Assembly (NCBI RefSeq): GCF_008364795.1
Contig: NZ_VTTM01000001.1
Coordinates: forward strand, 310,001-374,000
Length of the DNA: 64,000 nucleotides
Origin: Azospirillum oryzae
GTDB taxonomy: Bacteria > Pseudomonadota > Alphaproteobacteria > Azospirillales > Azospirillaceae
Reading direction: 5' to 3'
How positions within the stretch are numbered: position 1 is the first letter of the stretch; every line of letters begins with the position of its first letter. Positions 39,464 to 46,530 of this stretch are shown in pieces. The notes beneath the pieces were generated by a model. That model was not told the DNA's origin. It saw only the letters and a list, made by a program, of their open reading frames with translations, and did no database searches. A program made the translations under genes and the position numbers.

Positions 39464-39472
39464 GGAGTGTTC
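39458..39472. promoter_or_regulatory. SOS (LexA) box upstream of ssb
   Basis: GTTCATGGAGTGTTC is a perfect GTTC-N7-GTTC direct repeat, the alphaproteobacterial LexA operator. It directly follows a TATATT -10-like element (39451-39456), so LexA binding would block RNA polymerase. The transcript would carry a leader of about 230 nt before ssb. The remaining sequence between the receiver gene and ssb (39350-39700) shows no gene. Confidence 0.8.
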
Positions 39473-39700
39473 TGGTGCGGAACGGCTGGGCGAGTGCGCC
39501 GGTCCGGGCATCGCCGGGGCATGTCCGACGGCGGTTGACCGGCGTCGGTCCCTCGTGCTTCGTTGCGCGGGACCGGGGGGATGGTCGCCATTGAACAGCC
39601 GGCCCTGCGAATGGGAACCCTCGGCATCTGGATGCCTCCGCCGGGCATCCTGACGGGTCGGCATGGATGCTGGGACACTCGCGCTTAGGAGCAACGAGCG

Positions 39701-40198
39701 ATGAATGTTTGGACGTTTACGGGACGCCTGGGCGCGGACGGCGAATTGCGCACGACCCAGAGCGGCGAGAAGGTGCTGGGCTTCCGCGTGGCCAACGATG
39801 TCGGCTTCGGCGAGCGCAAGACGACCCAATGGGTCGATTGCTCGATCTGGGGCCGCCGCGCCGAGTCGCTCGCTCCGCACCTGACCAAGGGCAAGAGCGT
39901 CGTCGTGTCGGGTGAGGTGACCCTGCGCGAGTATGAGAAGCGCGACGGCACCCGCGGCGCCGGCCTCTCGGTCCGCGTGGCCGAAATCGACTTCACCGGC
40001 GGCGCCCGTGAAGAGGGCGGCGGCAGCTACGGCGGCGGTGGCGGCGGCTACGAATCGCGTGGCGGCGGCAGTGGTGGCGGCAGCGGCTATGGCGGTGGCG
40101 GCGGCAACTACGGCAGCGGCTCGTCTGGCGGCGGCCGTAGCGGTGGCGGCGGCGCTCCGCCCCGTCACGAGGACCTCGACGACGAAATCCCGTTCTGA
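39701..40198 (+). CDS. ssb: Single-stranded DNA-binding protein
   Basis: This is a 165-residue protein. The OB fold (residues 1-105) starts MNVWTFTGRLGADGELRTTQSGEKVLGF and includes QWVDCSIWGRRAESLAPHLTKG. A glycine-rich linker (about 110-150) joins it to the acidic tip DLDDEIPF, which docks repair and replication proteins. The N-terminus differs from the usual AGSVNKVILIGNLGRDPE type, so this may be a second, SOS-inducible SSB rather than the housekeeping one. AGGAG precedes the ATG. The upstream LexA box supports damage induction. Confidence 0.92.
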   Translation: MNVWTFTGRLGADGELRTTQSGEKVLGFRVANDVGFGERKTTQWVDCSIWGRRAESLAPHLTKGKSVVVSGEVTLREYEKRDGTRGAGLSVRVAEIDFTGGAREEGGGSYGGGGGGYESRGGGSGGGSGYGGGGGNYGSGSSGGGRSGGGGAPPRHEDLDDEIPF

Positions 40199-40224
40199 GG
40201 CGGCACGCCACAGCGGTAGGAACC

Positions 40225-40262
40225 ATCGGCCGGATGCCCGTCATCCGGCCGATTTCTTTTTC
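40225..40262 (+). terminator. Rho-independent terminator after ssb
   Basis: A 12-bp stem (ATCGGCCGGATG with CATCCGGCCGAT, 5-nt loop) is followed by TTCTTTTTC. It ends the ssb transcript and lies just before the convergent LysR stop. Confidence 0.85.
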
Positions 40263-40269
40263 AGGCCGA

Positions 40270-41172
40270 TCAATCGGCGAGCATCGCCCGCAAGCGCGGC
40301 GCCATGTGGTCGAGGAAGGCGCGCACACGGCGCGGCGCGCGGTCGCGGCCGGTATAGACGGCGTGGATCTCCTCGGTGTCGACCAGCGCATCGTCCAGAA
40401 CCGCCACCAGCCGGCCCTCGCGCAGATCGGCGCGGACGTGATAATCGGCCAGCCGCGCCAGCCCCAGGCCGAGCAGGGCCATATGGCGCACGGTCTCGCC
40501 ATTGTTTGCCAGGATGCGGGTCGGCACTTCGCGGTCGACCAGACGCCCGCCGGACTTCAGCGGCCAGACCGCGGCGGCACGGCGGAAGTTGAAGCCCAGG
40601 CAGTCATGGGTCTCAAGATCGGCGGCCGTTGTCGGCACACCCTTTCGTTCCAGATAGGCTGGCGAGGCGACGATCCGGCGCCGGACGACGCCCAGCCGCT
40701 GGGCCAGCAGAGCCGAATCGCTCAAGGGGCCGGCGCGGAAGGCGACATCGACGCGGGCGGCATAGAGGTCCACCACCTCGTCCGTCATCGTCACGTCCAG
40801 TGTGATGCCGGGATGGTCGCGCAGGAAGTCCGGCAGCAGTGGCAGCAGGCAATGCTGGCCGAAGGGGACGGAGGCATTGACGCGGATCAGACCGGTCGGC
40901 GCGCGGGCCCCGCCGGCGATTTCCGCATCGAGCGCGTCCATCTCCCCGAGCAGCGCCTCCGCCCGCTCACGGTACAACTCCCCTTCGGCCGTCAGCCGCA
41001 GCCTGCGGGTGGACCGTTCGACCAGCCGCACACCCAGCCGCTCTTCCAGACGGCCGATCAGCTTCGCCGTGGATGACGGCGTCATCCCCACATCGCGGCC
41101 GGCGGCGCTGAAGCTGCCGCGGGCGGCAACCTGCAGGAACACCCGCATTTCCCAGGCGCGTGGATCGCTCAT
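40270..41172 (-). CDS. LysR-family transcriptional regulator
   Basis: The 300 residues comprise an N-terminal winged HTH (about 1-62; FLQVAARGSFSAAGRDVGMTPSSTAKLIGRLEERLGVRLVERSTRRLRLTAEG, read in segments) and a substrate-binding co-inducer domain (about 90-290, with LIRVNASVPFGQHCLLPLLPDFLRDHPGI). It belongs to the CrgA/YhjC-like subgroup. It is divergent from the MFS transporter gene, 130 bp away, which it probably regulates. The ligand is unknown. Confidence 0.9.
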   Translation of the reverse strand: MSDPRAWEMRVFLQVAARGSFSAAGRDVGMTPSSTAKLIGRLEERLGVRLVERSTRRLRLTAEGELYRERAEALLGEMDALDAEIAGGARAPTGLIRVNASVPFGQHCLLPLLPDFLRDHPGITLDVTMTDEVVDLYAARVDVAFRAGPLSDSALLAQRLGVVRRRIVASPAYLERKGVPTTAADLETHDCLGFNFRRAAAVWPLKSGGRLVDREVPTRILANNGETVRHMALLGLGLARLADYHVRADLREGRLVAVLDDALVDTEEIHAVYTGRDRAPRRVRAFLDHMAPRLRAMLAD

Positions 41173-41302
41173 GCCGGCATCTCCGCTCTCATCTTGTCTC
41201 TGAATGACAAAATCATGGGAATTGGGTGGGCATTCCCGTTCCCGACCTTATGGCGCACATCGTCTCCCCAGCACAGTCCTTCTTGGAATGGAGACTTTTG
41301 AA

Positions 41303-42484
41303 ATGCCTCTCGCACTGTTGGCGCTGGCGATCAGCGCCTATGCGATCGGGACGACTGAGTTCGTCGTCGTCGGTTTGCTGCCCACCGTGGCGACCGACCT
41401 GGGTGTCAGCCTGCCGCTGGCCGGCATGGTGGTCAGCGTCTATGCGCTGGGCGTCACCTTCGGGGCGCCGGTGCTGACCGCGCTGACCGGCCGGGTTCCG
41501 CGCAAACCGCTGCTGCTCGGGCTGATGGGGGTGTTCGTCGCCGGAAACCTGCTGGCCGGCGTCAGCCCCAATTACGAGACGCTGCTGGTGGCGCGGGTGC
41601 TGAGCGCCTTCGCCCATGGCGTCTTCTTCTCGGTCGGGTCAACCATCGCCGCCGATCTGGTGCCGGAGGACAAGCGCGCCTCCGCCATCGCCATGATGTT
41701 CTCCGGCCTGACCATCGCCATTGTCACCGGCGTGCCGCTGGGCACCTGGATCGGCCAGACCTTTGGCTGGCGCGCCACCTTCCTCGCGGTGTCGGCGTTG
41801 GGCGTCGTCGGCGGGGTGGGCGTCGCGGCGCTGGTTCCGGCGCGGCTCAGCCAGCCCCCGGCGGCCGGTTTGGGGGTGCAGGTCGGCGTGCTGGCGAAGC
41901 CGCGGCTTCTGCTGGCCTTCGCGATCACTGCGCTGGGCTATGGCGGCACCTTCGTCGCTTTCACCTTCCTGGCGCCGATCCTGGAGACGATCACCGGATT
42001 TTCCAACTCCACCGTCAGCCTCGTGCTGGTGCTGTACGGTGCCGCCATCGCGGTCGGCAACCTCGTCGGCGGCAAGCTGGCCAACCGCAGGCCGGTGCGG
42101 GCGCTGGCCTGGCTGTTCGCCTTGCAGGCGCTGGTTCTGATCGTCTTCACCTTCACCGCGGATGCCAAGATCCCGGCGCTGGTCACGCTGGCCGGCATGG
42201 GGGCGCTGGCCTTCGCCAATGTTCCCGGGCTTCAGCTCTATGTCGTCCAACTGGCGCAACGCCATGCGCCGGGGGCGGTGGATGTGGCGTCGGCGTTGAA
42301 CATCGCCGCCTTCAACCTGGGCATCGCGGCGGGCGCCTTCTTCGGCGGGCAGGTGGTGTCCTCCCCGCTCGGTCTCGGCGCCACGCCCTGGGTCGGCGGA
42401 CTGTTCGTCCTGGGCGGTCTGGTCCTGACGCTGGCGAGCGGAGCGCTCGATCGGCGGGAGAGGACCGATCCGGCGGTTTGCTAA
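41303..42484 (+). CDS. MFS transporter, AraJ/YdhP-like efflux permease
   Basis: This 393-residue protein has 12 predicted membrane segments. LALAISAYAIGTTEFVVVGLLPTVATDLGVS at the N-terminus and AHGVFFSVGSTIAADLVPEDKRASAIAMMFSGLTIA (motif C region) place it in the drug/sugar-efflux DHA1 group with E. coli YdhP and AraJ. GGAGA is spaced eight bases from the ATG at 41303; an ATG at 41288 would add five residues. A divergent LysR regulator is adjacent, so inducible efflux of a small aromatic or drug is plausible. It overlaps the end of the methyltransferase gene by 4 bp (convergent). Confidence 0.9.
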   Translation: MPLALLALAISAYAIGTTEFVVVGLLPTVATDLGVSLPLAGMVVSVYALGVTFGAPVLTALTGRVPRKPLLLGLMGVFVAGNLLAGVSPNYETLLVARVLSAFAHGVFFSVGSTIAADLVPEDKRASAIAMMFSGLTIAIVTGVPLGTWIGQTFGWRATFLAVSALGVVGGVGVAALVPARLSQPPAAGLGVQVGVLAKPRLLLAFAITALGYGGTFVAFTFLAPILETITGFSNSTVSLVLVLYGAAIAVGNLVGGKLANRRPVRALAWLFALQALVLIVFTFTADAKIPALVTLAGMGALAFANVPGLQLYVVQLAQRHAPGAVDVASALNIAAFNLGIAAGAFFGGQVVSSPLGLGATPWVGGLFVLGGLVLTLASGALDRRERTDPAVC

Positions 42485-43245
42485 ACCGCATCAGCTTCCA
42501 GCGTCAGCGTATCGAGCAGGAAGCTGCCATCCTCGGTGATGTCGAAATGGCTGCGGACCTCCGCCGACGCGCTGCGCTGGAGCGAGCGGATGGCCTGGGC
42601 ATGGAGGTCCGGCGTGCGGGTGCGGGCGGTCCAGACCGGGAACTCCATGCGCAGGCGACGCGGAGTCAGCGACCGGACGGCGAAACCCGCCCGCGCCAGT
42701 GCCGCAATCCACTCCGCCGCCGTGTAGTTTCGGACATGGGAGGGATCGCGCAGCACCTCGACCACCTGCAGATGGGTGTCCAGCACGGCGGCAGCCGGGG
42801 CGATGCAATCGATGAAGATCGCGGTGCCGCCGGGCGCCAGCACGCGCCGCGCCTCACGCAGGCCCGCCTCGAAATCGCGCCAGTGGTGGGCGGTGAAGCG
42901 GCAGAGCACCACGTCGAACCGGCCGTCCTCGAAGGGCAGCCGTTCGGCCGGCGCCTGCCGGGTGGCGATGTTGGTCAGGCCGCGCTCCGCTGCGGTGCGG
43001 GTCACCGCCTCCAGCATCTCCGGCGTCAGGTCGGCGGCCACGACCTCCGCCACATGCGGCGCGGCTCGGTAGCTGACATGGCCGCCGCCGCAGCCCAGAT
43101 CCAGCACCCGCGCATCGGATCGGCCGCGCAGAGCCTGTTCGATCTGGTCCAGGTCGGCACCTCCGGCATGGACGGCACTGGACACATAGGCGTCGGCGCG
43201 CGGGCCGTAGTTCTCGGCGACGACGCCATGGTGGCTTTGGTACAT
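42481..43245 (-). CDS. SAM-dependent methyltransferase, class I (UbiE-like)
   Basis: This is a 254-residue protein. SAM motif I is RVLDLGCGGGHVSYRAAPHV, motif II follows with ADLTPEMLEAV, and motif IV is FDVVLCRFTAHHWRDFEAGL. The family includes UbiE-type and many unspecified small-molecule methyltransferases; nothing nearby fixes the substrate. The ATG at 43245 follows AGGAA, and a longer start at 43299 lacks similarity. It is divergent from the XRE regulator and converges with the MFS gene (4 bp overlap). Confidence 0.85.
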   Translation of the reverse strand: MYQSHHGVVAENYGPRADAYVSSAVHAGGADLDQIEQALRGRSDARVLDLGCGGGHVSYRAAPHVAEVVAADLTPEMLEAVTRTAAERGLTNIATRQAPAERLPFEDGRFDVVLCRFTAHHWRDFEAGLREARRVLAPGGTAIFIDCIAPAAAVLDTHLQVVEVLRDPSHVRNYTAAEWIAALARAGFAVRSLTPRRLRMEFPVWTARTRTPDLHAQAIRSLQRSASAEVRSHFDITEDGSFLLDTLTLEADAV

Positions 43246-43343
43246 GGAGGGGTTTCCTTGTGACGGGGGCTGATGAGGCAAGCGTCGCGCCGTTTTCAAC
43301 CGGGTACAAGGCGGGTGGTTATCCTGGTATAAACACTGCCACC

Positions 43344-44198
43344 ATGGCCTCTGCGACCTCTGAAATCACTGCCGCCGCCGACCCGTCCGCCGAGCGGCGG
43401 CGTCTGCTCGGCGCCTTTCTGCGGCGCCATCGCGAGCGGCTGACTCCGGCGGAGGCCGGGTTGCAGGGCGGCTCCACCCGCCGCCGCACACCCGGTCTGC
43501 GGCGCGAGGAACTGGCGCAGCTCTGCGGCATCAGCCCGACTTGGTACAGCTGGCTGGAACAGGGGAGGGACGTGTCGGTTTCACCCCAGGCGCTTGCCCG
43601 GTTGGCCGAGGCGTTGCGTCTGACGGCGGCCGAACGAAGCTATCTGTTCGAAATGACGCGCAAGCGCGATCCGGATGCGCCGCCGGCCGGTCTGAGGGAT
43701 CAGCCACCGCCGTCGCTGCTGGCGGCGCTGGAAGCGATGACGGCGCCGGCCTATCTGCTCGACCGGCTTTGGACCGCGGTCGGCTGGAATCCTGCGGCGG
43801 AACGGCTGTTCGGCGGCTGGTTGGGGCCGGGTGGCTCAAGTCAAGGCGGTGGGGAGCGCAACTTGCTGCGCTACGTCTTCCTCGATCTCACGGCCCGGAG
43901 CTTCATCCTGGATTGGGACAATCGCGCCCGCCGCCTCCTGGCGGAGTTCCGTGCCGAAACCGCCCGTCATCCCGAAGATCCCGCAGTGCAGGCGCTGGTC
44001 GCCGGGCTGAGGCGGGAGAGCCCGCTTTTCTCACGAATGTGGGACGATCATGGCGTTCTGGAGCGCGAAGGAGGCGTGCGCCGCTTCGACCATCCGCTGG
44101 ATGGGCCACTGACATTGGAACAGCTGACCCTGCGCCCCGGCGGCCGGTCTGCCTACACGCTGGTCATGCTGCTGGAGCCCGCGGAAGGAGCGGCCTAG
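43344..44198 (+). CDS. XRE-family regulator with MmyB-like ligand-binding domain
   Basis: The 284 residues comprise an N-terminal XRE HTH (about 15-90; LGAFLRRHRERLTP, then RTPGLRREELAQLCGISPTWYSWLEQGRDVSVS) and a C-terminal domain (about 105-270) of the MmyB/PAS-like type that binds a small hydrophobic ligand, with the typical WNPAAERLFG and the FDHPLDGPLTLEQLTL tail. Such regulators generally repress the adjacent enzyme gene, here the divergent methyltransferase. The ATG at 43344 was chosen over 43260 because similarity begins after it. Confidence 0.85.
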   Translation: MASATSEITAAADPSAERRRLLGAFLRRHRERLTPAEAGLQGGSTRRRTPGLRREELAQLCGISPTWYSWLEQGRDVSVSPQALARLAEALRLTAAERSYLFEMTRKRDPDAPPAGLRDQPPPSLLAALEAMTAPAYLLDRLWTAVGWNPAAERLFGGWLGPGGSSQGGGERNLLRYVFLDLTARSFILDWDNRARRLLAEFRAETARHPEDPAVQALVAGLRRESPLFSRMWDDHGVLEREGGVRRFDHPLDGPLTLEQLTLRPGGRSAYTLVMLLEPAEGAA

Positions 44199-44229
44199 GA
44201 GCTGTCGGATTTTTTATGATCGGGAAAGT

Positions 44230-44304
<75 letters not shown>

Positions 44305-44424
44305 ACCGGCGCGGCGATCACTCGTATCGCCGGAAGGAGCGGCACCATAATCGGAAGCCCGGCTGAACGCAACAGGCTGTTTTCAGAAAATTTTTCCTGT
44401 CAAATCAGACAACCGCAAGACCGT

Positions 44425-46530
44425 TCATCGACCCTCCCGGCGCCATGCCATCAGCAGTCCGCCCAGCACCAGGGCCAGCACCGCGCCCACCGGCAGCAGC
44501 GGCACGTCGGTCACTCCGGTCACCGTATAGTCGCCGTTGGCACGCAGGCCGATCCAGCCGGAACCGGTCTGGCTGCGGTCGGGCTGCGTGCGGCGCACAT
44601 CGATTCCGGGGTTGGGGCCGCTGTCGGTGTCGGTCACCCAATGGATGCCGCCGCCGGTCGCCTCGGCCACCGGCTTCATGCGGTCGCCGGTGGAACGGAC
44701 GTCGGCCAACTCCGGCGTGTTCACCGCGCCGACCACGGCCAGCGTCGTCCGTTCCCCGTCGGAGATGCGGTAGATGCCGGGAGCGGCCGCGGTCACCGTG
44801 GCGATGGCGCGGCCGGTGCGGTCGTCGGTCAGTTGCAGTGTGCTGGTCTGGTCAGACGGGTCGGTGATGGTGACCGCGCGCGGATCGGGGGTGAGGGAGC
44901 GGCGTTCGACCGTGATGCGGTTGCCATCGACATGGGCGCGCAGGTCGTTCTCCTCCAGCTCCGGTTCCTTCATCAGCCAATGGGCGAGGCGGCGCAGAAG
45001 CTCCGCCTGCGGACCGCCGCCTTCGAAGCCGCGGCTCCATAGCCAGATCTGGTCGGAGGCGAGCTGAGCCACCCGGCCCTTGCCGACGCGGTCGAGCACC
45101 AGAAGGGGACGATTGTCGGCACCCTGCATCACCACCGTGCCGTTGTTCGGCGTCACATCGACCTGATGGAACCAGCGGCCCCAGGTCGGCGGAGCGTCCA
45201 GCCGGTCGCCGGGAAGCCCGGCGGTCACCGGATGGCGGCGACCGACGTCGGTGACGGTCGGCAGGAAGGGACGGTCGACCGTCTGGCCGCTGGGGGCCGC
45301 CGGCAGGATCGAGCCCAGCGGCGTGCGGTATAGCGACAGCGGGCCGGCATAGCCCTGGCCGGAGGTCTCCAGCAGGGCGCCGCCCTTGCGGACATAGTCG
45401 GCGATGTTCTCAAGATACATCTGCGGCAGCACGCCGCGGCGACGGTAGCGGTCGAAGATGATCAGGTCGAACTCGTCCAGCTTCACCTCGAACAGCTCGC
45501 GGATCGGGAAGGCGATCAGCGACAGCTCGCGGATCGGTGTGCCGTCCTGCTTTTCCGGCGGGCGCAGAATGGTGAAATGGACCAGATCGACCGCCGGGTC
45601 GGCCTTCAGCAGGTTGCGCCATGTGCGCTCACCGGCATGGGGCTCGCCGGAAACCAGCAGGACGCGCAGCCGGTCGCGCACGCCGTTGACCACCACCGCG
45701 GCGCGGTTGTTGGCGAGCGTCAGTTCCTGCTTCGCTGGCTCCACCTCAAGCTCAAGGACATTCTGGCCGCCATGGGTGACGGGAAGATCGACACGCACGT
45801 CACGGCCGACAGGCACGCGGATGGTGCCCGGCGTGCCGCCATCCTGGCGCAGCGTCACCGCGGCATCGGCGGACTGGTGGCCGGGCATGTCGTCGACGCG
45901 GATGGTCAATTCCACCGGCTTGCCGACGATGCCATAGTTCGGCGCCTGCACGATGGCGATGCGGCGGTCGCCCTCGTCGCGATCGCCGGTCAGCAGGGTG
46001 TGGACGGGGCCGATGTCGGCCAGCTTGCCGGGCACCTGCGGGACGTCGTGCACCTGACCGTCGGTGATGAAGACGGCACCGGCCATGCGGCGGCGCGGCA
46101 CGTCGGCCATGGCGCGGTTCAGCGCGTCGAACAGATGCGTCTCGTTGATCGAGCCGCCATTCTCCGCACCCTCCGTGCTGCGGACGACGCGCACCTCCAG
46201 GTCGTTGAAGCGCTTCAGCCGCTCCGTCAGCTGTTCCGCCGCGCGTTCGGTGCGGGCACGGCGGTCGCCGATGGCCTGGCTCGGCGAATCGTCGATCACC
46301 ACGACGGCGACGTCCTTGATCGGGTCGCGCTTTTCCTGGACCAGCGAGGGGTTGATGAGCGCGAGCGCCAGAACCGCCACCGCCAGCAGGCGCAGCCATG
46401 TCCCGCGCGCCCGGCGCAGCGCCGCGACCAGCACCACGAGAAGGGCGAAGCCGATCAGGACGCCCAGCACCAGCCAGGGCAGCAGCGGCGCCAGCGCCAC
46501 GGAAAGTCCGGAGAGCAGATCGACGGGCAT
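44425..46530 (-). CDS. Large membrane protein of the BatA/glutamine-amidotransferase-like class
   Basis: This is a 701-residue protein with two N-terminal membrane segments (about 15-38 and 43-62) and one at the C-terminus (about 675-695). The periplasmic part includes a von Willebrand A-like beginning (VAVVVIDDSPSQAIGDRRAR), Ig-like segments and a glutamine-amidotransferase-like fold (YLENIADYVRKGGALLETSGQGYAG, LVLDRVGKGRVAQLASDQIWLW). It is the third or fourth member of the conserved MoxR-DUF58-BatA/DUF4159 cluster. Its stop-start spacing to the next gene is zero to a few bases. The function is unknown, probably envelope quality control. Confidence 0.75.
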   Translation of the reverse strand: MPVDLLSGLSVALAPLLPWLVLGVLIGFALLVVLVAALRRARGTWLRLLAVAVLALALINPSLVQEKRDPIKDVAVVVIDDSPSQAIGDRRARTERAAEQLTERLKRFNDLEVRVVRSTEGAENGGSINETHLFDALNRAMADVPRRRMAGAVFITDGQVHDVPQVPGKLADIGPVHTLLTGDRDEGDRRIAIVQAPNYGIVGKPVELTIRVDDMPGHQSADAAVTLRQDGGTPGTIRVPVGRDVRVDLPVTHGGQNVLELEVEPAKQELTLANNRAAVVVNGVRDRLRVLLVSGEPHAGERTWRNLLKADPAVDLVHFTILRPPEKQDGTPIRELSLIAFPIRELFEVKLDEFDLIIFDRYRRRGVLPQMYLENIADYVRKGGALLETSGQGYAGPLSLYRTPLGSILPAAPSGQTVDRPFLPTVTDVGRRHPVTAGLPGDRLDAPPTWGRWFHQVDVTPNNGTVVMQGADNRPLLVLDRVGKGRVAQLASDQIWLWSRGFEGGGPQAELLRRLAHWLMKEPELEENDLRAHVDGNRITVERRSLTPDPRAVTITDPSDQTSTLQLTDDRTGRAIATVTAAAPGIYRISDGERTTLAVVGAVNTPELADVRSTGDRMKPVAEATGGGIHWVTDTDSGPNPGIDVRRTQPDRSQTGSGWIGLRANGDYTVTGVTDVPLLPVGAVLALVLGGLLMAWRREGR

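Noticed and set aside
39378-39653. A 91-codon plus-strand frame between the receiver gene and ssb
   Set aside because: It runs through the promoter and SOS box of ssb, lacks a Shine-Dalgarno sequence and has no family similarity.
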